From contig NZ_JAAXKY010000001.1 in assembly GCF_012911925.1 (NCBI RefSeq), positions 1 to 64,000 on the forward strand: 64,000 nt of DNA, given 5' to 3'. Positions 44,005 through 53,589 of this stretch are shown piece by piece. This stretch comes from Pseudonocardia xinjiangensis. Its GTDB lineage: Bacteria; Actinomycetota; Actinomycetes; Mycobacteriales; Pseudonocardiaceae. The position numbers and the translations under genes are program-made. The first letter of the stretch is position 1, and the number at the start of each line of letters is the position of its first letter. The notes under the pieces were generated by a model that saw only the letters and a list, made by a program, of their open reading frames with translations, did no database searches and was not told where the DNA came from.

Positions 44005-44058
44005 ATTGCTAACCATAACGGCCGCCACCGGCAGTGGCAACGAGATTGTTAACAATCT
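44005..44058. promoter_or_regulatory. Two GntR-like operators in the Rieske / mannonate dehydratase promoter
   Basis: ATTGTTAACAAT (44045-44056; inside the perfect palindrome AGATTGTTAACAATCT at 44043-44058) and ATTGCTAACCAT (44005-44016) share 10 of 12 positions and have centres exactly 40 bp apart. Form is that of GntR/FadR-type sites. No GntR gene is adjacent. Confidence 0.6.
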
Positions 44059-44147
44059 GGCCCAGCCGGATGCGCTCAAGCGGCTTGATCGTCGTCCACG
44101 GACGCTGAACGCTCGAACCCCGACAGCTCCCCCACGGAAGGAACCCC

Positions 44148-45359
44148 ATGCGGATCACCGGCGCGGACGTCATCGTCACCAGCCCGGGACGCAACTTCGT
44201 CACGCTCGCGATCACCACCGACGACGGCCTGACCGGCTACGGCGACGCGACGCTCAACGGCCGCGAGCTCGCGGTGGCCAGCTACCTCGCCGACCACGTC
44301 GCTCCCCTGCTGATCGGCCGCGACGCGCACCGGATCGAGGACACCTGGCAGTACCTCTACCGCGGTGCGTACTGGCGGCGCGGCCCGGTGACCATGGCCG
44401 CGATCGCCGCGGTGGACGTGGCACTGTGGGACCTGAAGGCGCAGGTGGCGGGGCTGCCGCTGTACCAGCTGCTGGGCGGAGCGAGCCGTAGCGGGATCCG
44501 CGCCTACGGGCACGCGAGCGGGCGCGACCTGCCGGAGCTGCTCGACTCGATCCGGGCCCGCCGGGAGCAGGGCTTCCGATCCATCCGGGTGCAGTCCGGC
44601 GTGCCGGGGCTGGAGACGATCTACGGCATCTCCGACGCCGCCGACCGCAGGTCCGGGGACGGCCGCCACCCGCAGCCGCCGGAGGAGATCTGGGACACCC
44701 AGGCCTACCTGCGCCACCTGCCGACGGTGTTCGAGGCGGTGCGCAACGAGTTCGGCCCCGAACTGCCGCTGCTGCACGACGTGCACCACCGGCTCACGCC
44801 GATCCAGGCGGCGAAGCTGGGGAAGGCGCTCGAGCCCTACGACCTGTTCTGGCTGGAGGACTGCACACCGGCGGAGAACCAGGACGGCCTGCGGCTGGTC
44901 CGCCGGCACACCACCACCCCGCTGGCGATCGGCGAGGTCTTCAACTCGGTGGTCGACTACCAGACGCTGATCCGCGAGCAGCTGATCGACTACGTCCGCT
45001 CGGCGGTCACGCACGCCGGCGGCGTCACGGCCATGCGCAAGCTGTTCGACCTCGCCGCGCAGTACCAGATCAAGTCCGGCATCCACGGCCCCACCGACAT
45101 CTCGCCCGTCGGAATGGCCGCCGGGCTGCACCTCGACCTGGCGATCCACAACTTCGGCATCCAGGAGTTCATGCCGCACAGCGCGCAGACCTACGAGGTG
45201 TTCCCGCACTCCTACACGTTCCGGGACGGCTACCTGCACCCCGGCGAGACGCCCGGCCTCGGCGTCACCGTGGACCGCGCGGCCGCGGCGCGCTTCGAGT
45301 ACCGGCCCGCCTACCTCCCGGTGAACCGGCTGCGGGACGGGACCGTCCACGACTGGTGA
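44148..45359 (+). CDS. Mannonate-dehydratase-like enolase superfamily protein (RspA/ManD)
   Basis: 403 residues. Enolase-superfamily fold: capping domain ([20 protein letters not shown]), barrel with [20 protein letters not shown] (metal Asp and catalytic His), [11 protein letters not shown] and LAIGEVFNS (metal Glus). The sequence resembles D-mannonate dehydratases (ManD/RspA group), which dehydrate D-mannonate to 2-keto-3-deoxygluconate. It precedes a GH92 mannosidase, fitting mannose/uronate breakdown. Start ATG 44148. Other enolase-family acid-sugar dehydratase activities are possible. Confidence 0.85.
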   Translation: MRITGADVIVTSPGRNFVTLAITTDDGLTGYGDATLNGRELAVASYLADHVAPLLIGRDAHRIEDTWQYLYRGAYWRRGPVTMAAIAAVDVALWDLKAQVAGLPLYQLLGGASRSGIRAYGHASGRDLPELLDSIRARREQGFRSIRVQSGVPGLETIYGISDAADRRSGDGRHPQPPEEIWDTQAYLRHLPTVFEAVRNEFGPELPLLHDVHHRLTPIQAAKLGKALEPYDLFWLEDCTPAENQDGLRLVRRHTTTPLAIGEVFNSVVDYQTLIREQLIDYVRSAVTHAGGVTAMRKLFDLAAQYQIKSGIHGPTDISPVGMAAGLHLDLAIHNFGIQEFMPHSAQTYEVFPHSYTFRDGYLHPGETPGLGVTVDRAAAARFEYRPAYLPVNRLRDGTVHDW

Positions 45360-45441
45360 CAATCGGTCCATTTCGGACACTTCGAGGCGGGCGGCGAGTT
45401 CACACCGGCGCAACCTCCGGGTCGCACCCGCCATCCATACT

Positions 45442-47685
45442 CTGGCCATCCTTCACGACGTCGACCCCTTCATCGGGACCGCCGCGACGAGCCTGCCTCC
45501 CGCGAGCGGTCTCGCAGCGACCTGGTGGTCCCCCAAGCCGCAGGTCGGCAACACCCACCCCGGGGCCACGTCGCCGCTGGGCATGGTGTCGGCGTGCGCC
45601 TACTCGGGGGCGTACCCCACCGGTTACGGGCGCTACGCGAAGAGCACCGAGGGCGTGCCCGAGGAGATGCTCGAGTCCCTCCAGGCGTCGGGCTTCACGC
45701 ACTTCCAGCAGTCCGGCACCGGCGCGATCCGCAAGTACTACAACTACGTGCGGGTCACGCCGATGGTGCAGCCACTGGACGACCTCGGGGAGGCGTGGCC
45801 GCTGCAGGACGAGACGGCCGCGGCCGGGTACTACGCCGCCACCCTGGACACCGGCATCCGGTGCGAGCTCACGGTGGGCGAGAAGGCCGCCGTTCATCGC
45901 TACACGTTCCCCGCGAGCAGCAGCGCCCGCCTGGTGCTCGACCTGTCGTGCGGCGGGCTCGCCATCGAGCACGGCCGGACGGTCCCCCTGCGCGCCCACG
46001 TGGAGAGCCTCGGGCACGGCCGGGCGCAGGGCACGGTCGTGATGGAGGGCGTGCCCCTGTCGGTGTACGTCGAGGTCCACAGCCCGAACTGGCGGCAGAT
46101 GCTCTGGTACGACCGCCGGCTCGTCGAGGGCGGCACCCGGCTCGACTTCGACAGCATCCGGCAGACCACGCTGCGCCCGTTCGGGCTGCTGTTCATGGGC
46201 CGCGCGCTCGCGGGCCAGGCGGTCGAGGTGCGGCTCGGTTTCTCCCTGCGCGGCTGCGACCAGGCCCGGGAGAACCTGCGGCGCGAGTGCGGCGAGGGGG
46301 AACAGTCCTTCGACGACGTGAGGACCCGGACCAGCGCACGGTGGGCCGACCACCTCGACCGCGTCCGGGTGGACGGCGGCACGCCCGCGCGGCGGACGGT
46401 GCTGACCACGGCGCTCTACCACTCGCTGATCAAGCCGTGCTTCGGCGACGACGAGAGCCCGTTCTGGCCGGCGTCGGGCCCGTTCGCGTTCGACGTCTGC
46501 ACGATGTGGGACATCTACAAGACCCAGATCCCGCTGATGATGGCGATCACGCCCGACCGGGCCGCCGACCTGCTGGAGTCGTTGATCCGGGTCTGCGAGG
46601 AGGAGGGCAACTTCCCCATCGGGTACCGGATGGCCCGCGGCGCGGACCGGTTCTTCCGGCAGGCCAGCGCGCTCGCCCACACCGCGCTGGCCGACGGCCA
46701 CGCCGCCGGGATCGGCGACCTGGACTGGAGCTGGGCGCTCGTGCACATGGAGGCCGACCTGCGACGCCTCTACGGCGAGGACTTCTTCGAGCACGGCGTG
46801 GCCTACCCCATCTCGCACACGCTCGACCTCGCCTACGCACACCAGTGCACGGCCCGGATCGCCCGGGCACTGGGCGACAAGAGGCTGGCCGACGAACTGG
46901 AGGCGCGGAGCCGGCTCTGGGTGAACGCGTTCGACTCCTCCACCGGCCTGCTGCGCGACTCGGAGTTCTACGAGGGCGGCAAGTGGAACTACTCGTTCCG
47001 GCTGCTGCACGACATGCGGGCGCGGATCACCATGGCGGGCGGCGACGACGCGTTCGTCGCCATGCTCGACGCGTTCTTCGGCTTCGGCGCAGGCCCCGTC
47101 ACCCAGCCCGGCCGGCGTCCCTCGCCCACCACTATGGCCGCGGGCTACGCCCTCAACCGGTTCGAGGGGCTGAACAACGAACCGGACATGGAGGCGCCGT
47201 GGGCCTACCACTACGCGGGCCGCCCCGACCGGACCGCCGAGCTCGTGAACGCCGCCCTGACCTGGCAGTTCGGCACCGGCGCCGGTGGGCTGCCGGGCAA
47301 CGACGACTCCGGTGGGCTCAGCTCGTGGTACGTCTGGGCGTCGCTGGGGCTGTTCCCGGTGGCGGGCCAGAGCCTGTTCCTCGTCAACACGCCGGCCTTC
47401 TCCCGGGCCGCGCTCAGGGTTGCCGGCGGCGAGTTCGTCATCGAGACCACCGGGCACCGAGATACGCCGATCGGCGCCGACGGCGCCGAGACGACACCCC
47501 CCACCCAGTACGTGCAGTCGGCGACGCTGAACGGACGGCCATGCGAGACAACCCACATCAGCGCGGCGGACGTGTACCGCGGCGGCGTCCTGCACGTGGA
47601 GCTCGGCCCGGAGCCGTCCCCATGGGGACGCTCGGCCCGCCCTCCCTCGCTGTCCGACTGCCGACCGGAGGCAACGAGGGCGTAG
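45442..47685 (+). CDS. GH92-family glycoside hydrolase (exo-alpha-mannosidase type); start codon unusual
   Basis: The reading frame encodes a GH92 protein of about 747 residues: VDPFIGTAATSLP near the N-terminus, VGNTHPGATSPLGMVSACAY, EEEGNFPIGYRMA, and GLPGNDDSGGLSSWYVWASL carrying the conserved GNDDxG catalytic acid region. No signal peptide, so cytoplasmic. The conserved domain begins upstream of the first ATG (45583), but no in-frame ATG, GTG or TTG exists there back to the preceding gene; CTG 45442 is the best candidate. Either a non-canonical start or loss of the true start. The 3' end overlaps the following GT4 by 64 bp. Removes terminal alpha-mannose in characterised members, requiring Ca. 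Confidence 0.82.
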   Translation: MAILHDVDPFIGTAATSLPPASGLAATWWSPKPQVGNTHPGATSPLGMVSACAYSGAYPTGYGRYAKSTEGVPEEMLESLQASGFTHFQQSGTGAIRKYYNYVRVTPMVQPLDDLGEAWPLQDETAAAGYYAATLDTGIRCELTVGEKAAVHRYTFPASSSARLVLDLSCGGLAIEHGRTVPLRAHVESLGHGRAQGTVVMEGVPLSVYVEVHSPNWRQMLWYDRRLVEGGTRLDFDSIRQTTLRPFGLLFMGRALAGQAVEVRLGFSLRGCDQARENLRRECGEGEQSFDDVRTRTSARWADHLDRVRVDGGTPARRTVLTTALYHSLIKPCFGDDESPFWPASGPFAFDVCTMWDIYKTQIPLMMAITPDRAADLLESLIRVCEEEGNFPIGYRMARGADRFFRQASALAHTALADGHAAGIGDLDWSWALVHMEADLRRLYGEDFFEHGVAYPISHTLDLAYAHQCTARIARALGDKRLADELEARSRLWVNAFDSSTGLLRDSEFYEGGKWNYSFRLLHDMRARITMAGGDDAFVAMLDAFFGFGAGPVTQPGRRPSPTTMAAGYALNRFEGLNNEPDMEAPWAYHYAGRPDRTAELVNAALTWQFGTGAGGLPGNDDSGGLSSWYVWASLGLFPVAGQSLFLVNTPAFSRAALRVAGGEFVIETTGHRDTPIGADGAETTPPTQYVQSATLNGRPCETTHISAADVYRGGVLHVELGPEPSPWGRSARPPSLSDCRPEATRA

Positions 47686-48980
47686 AGCGTCCCGAGCGGC
47701 GGCTCGTCATCGTCGTGCGCGCGGACCCGGTGATCTGCGGCCACTCCGGCGAGGCCCGCAACCTCGCCGAGGTGGCACTGACCCGGGGGTTCGACGACGT
47801 GCGCCTGTTGACGTGGCCGATCGCGACGCTGCAGGCCGCCGGGCTGCCGCTCAAGCCACTGGACCGGCTGCAGCCCTACAGCGCCGGGATCACCGTGGAG
47901 CGCCCGGAACCCGTCGGCGACTACCGGGTGCCGGACGGCCGGCACCTGGCCGGTCTCACCGGGCGGCTCGTCGAGCTGCTCGCCGAACCGGTACCGACCA
48001 CGTGCCTGTCGATGTACCTGGCGCCGCACGCGAACGTCGTCATGGACGCCGTGACGGCGGCGGACGCGGCCGGCGTCCTCACCGACGTCCACACGATCGC
48101 CAAGGCGGTGGGATCGGACATCACCAACGTCATCCGCTCCAGCCTGCGCGAGCAGCGGTTCGGCGCCGCCATCACGACGCTGACCACCTACCTGGCCCAC
48201 GACGAGGTCGTGGCGGTCTCCGAGTACACCCGCGAGCAGATCGTCGCCTCCGCCGAGGACGTCGACCGGCACTGCGGCACCCTGTTCGCCCAGCAGTGCC
48301 GCGCCAGGGTGACCGTCAGCTACCCGCCGATCGACACCTCGGCCTACCTCGACCTCGATCCGCAGGCGGTGGACGCCGCGCTCGCCCGCCGCGGCCTGCA
48401 CCGCGACGGCTACGTGCTGTTCCTGTCCCGGGTGACCAGGGCGAAGGGCATCCACGACCTGGTGGCGGCCTACGCAGCGTCGCGGGCCCGGGAGCAGGTC
48501 AAGCTCGTCGTCGCGGGCACCGGCCCGGGACTGGCCGAGGTCCGGGAGCTGGCGGGCGGCGACGACCGCATCGTCTTCCTCACCGACGTCGACGACGACG
48601 AGAAGCCATTGCTGATGCAGGGCTGCGCCACCTACGCCCTGCCCACCAAGGAGGAGCCGGACTTCGTCGAGACGTTCGGCATCGCGCTGGCGGAGAAGCT
48701 GCTGGCCGGCGGAGGGCCCGTGATCACCGCGCTGACCGGCGGCTCCGGAGAGGCCGTCGGCGACGCCGCCGTCATCGTGGAAGCCGGCAACGTCCCGGCC
48801 CTGACGGCGGCGCTGGACCGCGTGGTGCTGGAGATGTCGGAGCACGAGCGCCGCTCCCTGGAGCGGCGCGGCCGCGAGCACGCCATGGCCTTCGACCGCG
48901 CCCGGGTCTTCGACGACCTCTTCCGCACCGAGATGCCCCCACGCCGGACGATCACGTCGCTCGGGCCCCACGACGACTAG
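47622..48980 (+). CDS. Family 4 glycosyltransferase
   Basis: 452 residues, GT-B fold. VVRADPVICGHSGEARNLAE and DVHTIAKAVGSDITNVIRSS in the N-half; YVLFLSRVTRAKGIHDLVAA, KLVVAGTGPGLAEVRELAGG and TFGIALAEKLLAGG in the C-half. ATG 47622 with GGAG 7 bp upstream makes it overlap the GH92 gene by 64 bp, which suggests coupling. Sugar donor unknown; a similar gene near a mannosidase hints at mannose or glucose. Shares CTAG with the convergent C45 gene stop. Confidence 0.83.
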   Translation: MGTLGPPSLAVRLPTGGNEGVERPERRLVIVVRADPVICGHSGEARNLAEVALTRGFDDVRLLTWPIATLQAAGLPLKPLDRLQPYSAGITVERPEPVGDYRVPDGRHLAGLTGRLVELLAEPVPTTCLSMYLAPHANVVMDAVTAADAAGVLTDVHTIAKAVGSDITNVIRSSLREQRFGAAITTLTTYLAHDEVVAVSEYTREQIVASAEDVDRHCGTLFAQQCRARVTVSYPPIDTSAYLDLDPQAVDAALARRGLHRDGYVLFLSRVTRAKGIHDLVAAYAASRAREQVKLVVAGTGPGLAEVRELAGGDDRIVFLTDVDDDEKPLLMQGCATYALPTKEEPDFVETFGIALAEKLLAGGGPVITALTGGSGEAVGDAAVIVEAGNVPALTAALDRVVLEMSEHERRSLERRGREHAMAFDRARVFDDLFRTEMPPRRTITSLGPHDD

Positions 48981-50158
48981 CGCTCGCCCAGCACGGCTGC
49001 CGGGACGGCCACCGCGAACTCCAGCTCGGGGCTGTAGCGCGGCGCGCCGTCCGCCGCGCCGCCCAGGTAGAACCGCGTCGCCATCGTGCCCAGCTCCAGG
49101 TCGAACACGGTGCGCCAGACCGTCCGGACGGGATATCCCATGTCGGTGGCGGCGTCGACGCGCACCGCGTCGAGCGCCTCGCGCATCCGCTCCCCGGACA
49201 GGCCATCGCCCGCCGAGCGCTCGGAGATCGTCCGGTAGCGCTGGTAGGTCAGCATCGTCTCGGCGTTGTCCGCCGGCAGGTCAGCCGGGTCGCGGTGGCG
49301 GTGCACCAGATGGTTGGTCACGCAGAGCGCGCCGCTGTCGGCCCGGACGACGTGCTCGTCACCGCCCGGACCACGCTCCCAGACGAAGGCGTCCCCGGAG
49401 CGGTCGGCCACGAGGTAGTGCAGCGGGGTGCCCAGGTCGTACTGCTTGGCGCCGAGCAGCGCGTCCACCGCCTCCGCGGCCGTCGCGCAGGTGTCGAGCA
49501 GGAAGCGCGGCAGCTGGACGCTGGACACCCCGACCTGCGGGCCGGCGTCCACCGGACCGGACGCGGACTCGGCGTCGGCGATCAGCAGGGCCACCGCGAG
49601 CCCGTGCTCGTTGATGCCCTCCATGCAGCCGTCCAGCTCGTTCATGCTGAGCACGGTGGTGGCCGGTCCGCCGTCCGGCACGCTCGTGAGCACGTGCGGC
49701 CGGGAGGACATCGGTGGCTCGTTCCCGTCCGGGGCCGGGGCGCCGGCGAGCAGCGCGAACAGCGCCGTCGCGCTCGTGGTGAAGAAGTCGTAGTTCCGGC
49801 CGAGCACCGCGCGCCCGTCGACCGTGCTCGCCGGCGGGTAGTAGCTCGCCGAGCAGGCCGATCCGGTCGGGATGCCGGTGAGGCCGTCCAGGTACACCTC
49901 GTCGGCCTCGAGGTCGAGACCGAGAGCCTCCGCCGCGCCCTGCATCCGCTCCAGGTGCTGGGGCCAGTGCCGGGCGAACCAGGCACGGCGGGCGCGGGCC
50001 TTGACCCGGTTGGCGGGGACCGGCGCCCAGTCGTAGGCCAGCCGGGCCTGAGCTGCGAGCGCCCGACCGATCTCGACCTGGCTGCCGGACGCGGTGACGT
50101 GCCGCACGGCCATGAAGTCGGTGCTGCTGCCGGCGACGATCTCGGTGGTGACGGGCAT
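48977..50158 (-). CDS. C45-family autoproteolytic acyltransferase/hydrolase (penicillin acyltransferase-like)
   Basis: 393 residues from ATG 50158 (GGAGGAA upstream). NTN-hydrolase fold; the likely nucleophile after self-cleavage is Cys102 in IPTGSACSASYY. Blocks GRNYDFF, SMNELDGCMEGINEHGLAVA and TNHL match the acyl-CoA:6-APA acyltransferase (AAT) family. Possible roles are acyl-homoserine lactone, penicillin or fatty amide hydrolysis. Its stop TAG overlaps the GT4 stop (CTAG, 48977-48980). Confidence 0.83.
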   Translation of the reverse strand: MPVTTEIVAGSSTDFMAVRHVTASGSQVEIGRALAAQARLAYDWAPVPANRVKARARRAWFARHWPQHLERMQGAAEALGLDLEADEVYLDGLTGIPTGSACSASYYPPASTVDGRAVLGRNYDFFTTSATALFALLAGAPAPDGNEPPMSSRPHVLTSVPDGGPATTVLSMNELDGCMEGINEHGLAVALLIADAESASGPVDAGPQVGVSSVQLPRFLLDTCATAAEAVDALLGAKQYDLGTPLHYLVADRSGDAFVWERGPGGDEHVVRADSGALCVTNHLVHRHRDPADLPADNAETMLTYQRYRTISERSAGDGLSGERMREALDAVRVDAATDMGYPVRTVWRTVFDLELGTMATRFYLGGAADGAPRYSPELEFAVAVPAAVLGER

Positions 50159-50181
50159 GGTTCCTCCGGTTCGGGTGGGGT

Positions 50182-50724
50182 TCAGGGACGGGGGTCGCGC
50201 CACATGGGCCACAGCGGCGGACCGTCGGGCAGGGTGATCGGATCGCCGGTGACGCGGAACCCGTGGCGCTCGTAGAGCGGCAGGTTGCGGGGCGAGCTCG
50301 CCTCGAGGTACGCGGGCATACGGGCGTCGTCGGCCCGGGAGAGGCGGTCACGCAGCAGCGCCCCGCCGAGCCCGCGGCCCTGCGCGTCGGGCCGGACGCC
50401 GAGGAACACGAGGTAGAGGTGCGCGCGGCCGCTCGGGTGCCGCCGCTCGGTCAGAGTCATGAAGGTGCGCAGCCGCACGAGGTGGTCCGGGAGCGACTCC
50501 ACGTCGGGTGCGGGCGGCTCCGCTCCCCGCGGCAGCCAGACGGCGACGGCCGCTCCGTCGGCGGAGACGGCGAGCTCGCCGAGCGCCGCCGACTGCTGCA
50601 CGACCGGACGGAACACCCGCTCGGCCGCGCCACCGGGAAGGAGCCACCGCGCCACGGGATCGTCGGCGAACGCCGTCACCAGCACGCGGACCGCGAGCTC
50701 GCAGTCGGCTGTTGTCGTAGGCAT
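50182..50724 (-). CDS. GNAT family N-acetyltransferase
   Basis: 180 residues from ATG 50724. Acetyl-CoA site: LVFLGVRPDAQGRGLGGALL (RxxGxG/A), and PLYERHGFRVTGD at the end. Preceded by the duplicated promoter block also seen at 53545-53687. Its first 32 residues have a diverged second copy at 53420-53545. It lies 23 bp before the C45 gene start and probably forms one leftward transcript with it. Confidence 0.85.
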   Translation of the reverse strand: MPTTTADCELAVRVLVTAFADDPVARWLLPGGAAERVFRPVVQQSAALGELAVSADGAAVAVWLPRGAEPPAPDVESLPDHLVRLRTFMTLTERRHPSGRAHLYLVFLGVRPDAQGRGLGGALLRDRLSRADDARMPAYLEASSPRNLPLYERHGFRVTGDPITLPDGPPLWPMWRDPRP

Positions 50725-50769
50725 GCGTACACCGTATGAGCAGCGTCCATGACGACGCGAGCACGAGCA

Positions 50770-50861
50770 GTGCACTTCTCTAAGTGCACCATTAAGACCG
50801 ATCGATCCGAGAGGAAAACTCGAACTCGCCGCTGTTCCAACACCAATACGTACTAGTGCAG
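50770..50861. promoter_or_regulatory. Promoter/operator copy 1 (GNAT side)
   Basis: GTGCACTT-N4-AAGTGCAC at 50770-50789 and CGTACTAGTGCAG at 50849-50861. The same elements in the same order occur upstream of the GntR-TetR gene (53590-53680). Probably binding sites of that regulator. Confidence 0.55.
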
Positions 50862-50874
50862 TTGAGTCGTCGCG

Positions 50875-51198
50875 TGACCTGGACGGCCCGGCAGCAGGGC
50901 CGGCTCCGCCCTCCGCCCGGATGTGCGACGGCAGCGCGCCTCAGGAGAACCCGAACGCGACGGGCAGCCCGGCACGGGGTCCCCGACTGGGACGCCCCGC
51001 GCGAGCCGGTCCGGTCCTGCCCCACCTCGGATACCTGCCAGCACCACCTCGAGGACGCCCGTCAGCACCTGACGATGACGACCGCTGGCGGTGATGCGCA
51101 GGAGTGGGTGTGACCGCGATGCTCCTCGTATGAAGCGGAAACCGGTCACGCTCCTCGTCGGTGGCGGAATCGGTGGTGATGGTGGGGAGGTCGGCGGC
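50875..51198. other. Intergenic region without a recognised gene
   Basis: 320 bp downstream of promoter copy 1. By analogy with copy 2 a regulator should start here, but no similarity to the GntR-TetR gene could be seen. Frames are Arg/Pro-rich shadows. Confidence 0.4.
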
Positions 51199-51576
51199 AT
51201 GAACCAGCGGGAGCCCCGTGGTCAGGTGCGCAGCTCGACCGATCATGACTTGGCACACTGGCTGTCCGCGGAGGACCAGGCGGAGGACGCCGGCCGGGTC
51301 GACCCCGACGATCGGCTCACATGCCACGTGCACGGCCGGTGGATCCACCAGTGCGTCTCTTCACCGGTTCACGTCAACCCGGTCACGCGACACCGCTGGT
51401 GTCGTGACTGCGCAGCGGAGCTGACCGTTGCGGTGGACGAACTCGCACGAACGGTGACCATGCGATGCCCACAGTGCAACCTGGGCAGCAGCGTCGCCAC
51501 CGCCCGGCTGTTGGCGGCCTGCCGTGCCAGCCTCAGCCAGGCCGGCCGCAAGATCCAGCCCCGCCTCGTGGCTTGA
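51199..51576 (+). CDS. Hypothetical protein with Cys pairs, 125 residues
   Basis: ATG 51199 with GGGGAGG 8 bp upstream. Cys/His pattern: LTCHVHGRWIHQC, HRWCRDCAAE and RCPQCNLGSSV, i.e. two to three potential zinc-binding pairs. Acidic N-terminal third. No family assigned; it could be a zinc-finger-like adaptor. It is convergent with the ABC binding protein gene. Confidence 0.55.
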   Translation: MNQREPRGQVRSSTDHDLAHWLSAEDQAEDAGRVDPDDRLTCHVHGRWIHQCVSSPVHVNPVTRHRWCRDCAAELTVAVDELARTVTMRCPQCNLGSSVATARLLAACRASLSQAGRKIQPRLVA

Positions 51577-51633
51577 CGCAGTGACGTTCGGGTTTGACCG
51601 CCGGTAGCGCGCCCACGTGACCGGCACCCCTGC

Positions 51634-53244
51634 TCACCGGTCCAGCCACGTCGTGGCGAAGAAGATGTCACGGCCGATAGTCCGGTCGATCCCCTTCACC
51701 TCCGGTTTCGTGATCGTCGACGCGTAGCTGCGGCTGAGGAACAGCAGCGCGATGTCCTCGTTGACCAGCCGCTCGACCTCCTGGTACGCCCTCGTCCGTA
51801 CGCCGGAATCGAGAGTGGCCGCAGCCTCGTCGAGCAGCCGGTCGACGTCCGGGTTCGAGTACTTCCCGAAGTTGATCGCGCCGCTCGTTCCCAGCAGGCG
51901 CGCGATGGCCGGGAACGGGTAGTCCACCGGGGCGAGGTTGCTGATCAGCTGGAAGTCACCGCCCTGTAGCACCCGGGACGTGAACTCGGCCAGGTCGAAG
52001 AACTCCACGTCGACCTGCATTCCGACGGCAGTCAGCTGCGCCTGCACGAACTCGCCGAGCGAGACCTCACTGCGGCTGGTCGTGAACGTGATATGCGGAC
52101 TGCCGCCGTCCGCCACGTACTCCTGCACGAGCCGGCGAGACTGCTCCGGGTCGTACTCCGGCCAGAGGTCCGACGCGGCCTCGGTGTGGTACGGGCTGCG
52201 GGCCTCGAACAGGCTGTCCGAGCCGACCAGCTGGTTGCCGTACTGGCTCGCGGCCAGGGCACGCAAGTCGATCGCGCGCACGGCCGCCTCCCGCATGCGG
52301 CGGTCGTCGAACGGCGTGCGGGCGAAGTTGAAGGTGAAGAAGAACCCTGCGCTGCCCGGCCCGTAGTAGACGGTGAACTTCGGGTCGACGTAGGCCCGGA
52401 CCAGCTCGGTGTTGTAGCCGCCGTAGATCAGGTCCACGTCTCCGTTGACCATCGAGGCGTACCGGGTCTCGGTGTCCGACAGCGGCCGGAACTCCAGCCC
52501 GTCCAGGCGCGGCAAGCCCGGCTGCCAGTAGTGCTCGTTTCGGGTGAGCTCCATCCGGTTGTCCCGCTGCCAGCTCGTGACCTTGAACGGGCCCGCCCCG
52601 ACCGGGTTGTTGCCGATGTCGTCGCCGTACTGCGCGAGTGCGGCAGGCGAGATGATCATGCCCAGGGTCCCCGCGAAGATCGACCCGGTGAACACCACCG
52701 GGAAGTCGCCGAGCGGCGCCGCCAGCGTGAACTCGACGGTGAGCGGATCGAGAGCCCTCATCGCGGTGATCTGCTTCGCGTACACGGCCGCGGGCGAGGC
52801 GGGCGCATCAATGTGCCGCTGGGTGTTGACGATCACCGCGCGGGCGTCCAGCGGCGTCCCATCAGAGAACAGCACCCCCTCACGCAGGCCCATCACCCAG
52901 GTGCGCCCGTCGTCGGTGGTCTCCATCGACCGGGCGAGGTACGGCTCGACCTCGCCCTCGGGCGTCAGCCGCAGCAGCAGGTCGTACACCGCCATCGCCA
53001 CCGCGTTGCCGTTCTGCACGGTCGGGTCGAAGCTCACGACCTCGCGGTCGTTGCCGATGACCAGGGTGCCGCCGCGGCGGGGCTCCCCCTCGGTGGCCGG
53101 GTCACCGCCGTAGGGGCGCATGGCCTGCAGCGGAGGCCGACCGTCCTCACCGCCCTGGTTGGCGCCGACCGCCCCACAAGCGGCCAGGACGACCGCGGCC
53201 GCCAGCGCGGCGCACATCCTCGACGCACGAGATCTCCAGAGCAC
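51634..53244 (-). CDS. ABC transporter substrate-binding lipoprotein (family 5, peptide/nickel)
   Basis: 536 residues from GTG 53244 (GAGGAGG upstream). Lipobox VLAAC, then RRGGTLVIGNDREVVSFDPT, TTDDGRTWVMGLREGVLFSD and RDIFFATTWLDR at the end, the SBP_bac_5 profile of dipeptide, oligopeptide and nickel binders. No permease or ATPase genes are adjacent, so it is an orphan binding protein. The longer frame to 53364 lacks a signal at its start. Confidence 0.87.
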   Translation of the reverse strand: MLWRSRASRMCAALAAAVVLAACGAVGANQGGEDGRPPLQAMRPYGGDPATEGEPRRGGTLVIGNDREVVSFDPTVQNGNAVAMAVYDLLLRLTPEGEVEPYLARSMETTDDGRTWVMGLREGVLFSDGTPLDARAVIVNTQRHIDAPASPAAVYAKQITAMRALDPLTVEFTLAAPLGDFPVVFTGSIFAGTLGMIISPAALAQYGDDIGNNPVGAGPFKVTSWQRDNRMELTRNEHYWQPGLPRLDGLEFRPLSDTETRYASMVNGDVDLIYGGYNTELVRAYVDPKFTVYYGPGSAGFFFTFNFARTPFDDRRMREAAVRAIDLRALAASQYGNQLVGSDSLFEARSPYHTEAASDLWPEYDPEQSRRLVQEYVADGGSPHITFTTSRSEVSLGEFVQAQLTAVGMQVDVEFFDLAEFTSRVLQGGDFQLISNLAPVDYPFPAIARLLGTSGAINFGKYSNPDVDRLLDEAAATLDSGVRTRAYQEVERLVNEDIALLFLSRSYASTITKPEVKGIDRTIGRDIFFATTWLDR

Positions 53245-53419
53245 CGGGTCCTCCTCGTCGAGTCCACCGCGGATCCGCTCCGAGCGTCCGCCATCACCGA
53301 CCGCCGGCCCAAACGGCTGCGCGCACACTTTCCTGGCGATACGTGCGCAGGGACAGATCAACACCCGCTGGTCGGTGAGCGCACGTGCGCAGTAATGGAC
53401 GACGTGTCCGCCAACTGGC

Positions 53420-53545
53420 TCATGCGACCTCTGCTCCTGCGCATCGAAAGCTGCCGGGAAGGAGCCGGCGCACCACGGGATCGTCGGCGAACGCCGCGAC
53501 CAGAACGCCGACCGCGGTATCGCGGCCGACGGTTGTCGTTGTCAT
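53420..53545 (-). pseudogene. Truncated second copy of the GNAT gene
   Basis: From ATG 53545 it reads MTTTTVGRDTAVGVLVAAFA then DDPVVRRLLPG, matching the first 32 residues of the GNAT at 50182-50724 (AFADDPVARWLLPGG), then unrelated residues and a stop at 53420. The acetyl-CoA-binding part is missing. It keeps the divergent position next to the GntR-TetR gene and the same promoter block. Confidence 0.75.
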
Positions 53546-53589
53546 GCGTACACCGTATGAGTGCTGTCGGCGACGACGTGATCTTGACA

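Noticed and set aside
45525-48980. 1151-codon fusion of GH92 region and GT4
   Set aside because: Only the last 452 residues are protein-like; the first part is an out-of-frame shadow of the GH92 gene.
50875-51113. Remnant of a GntR-TetR gene after promoter copy 1
   Set aside because: No residue-level similarity to the intact regulator could be found by eye.
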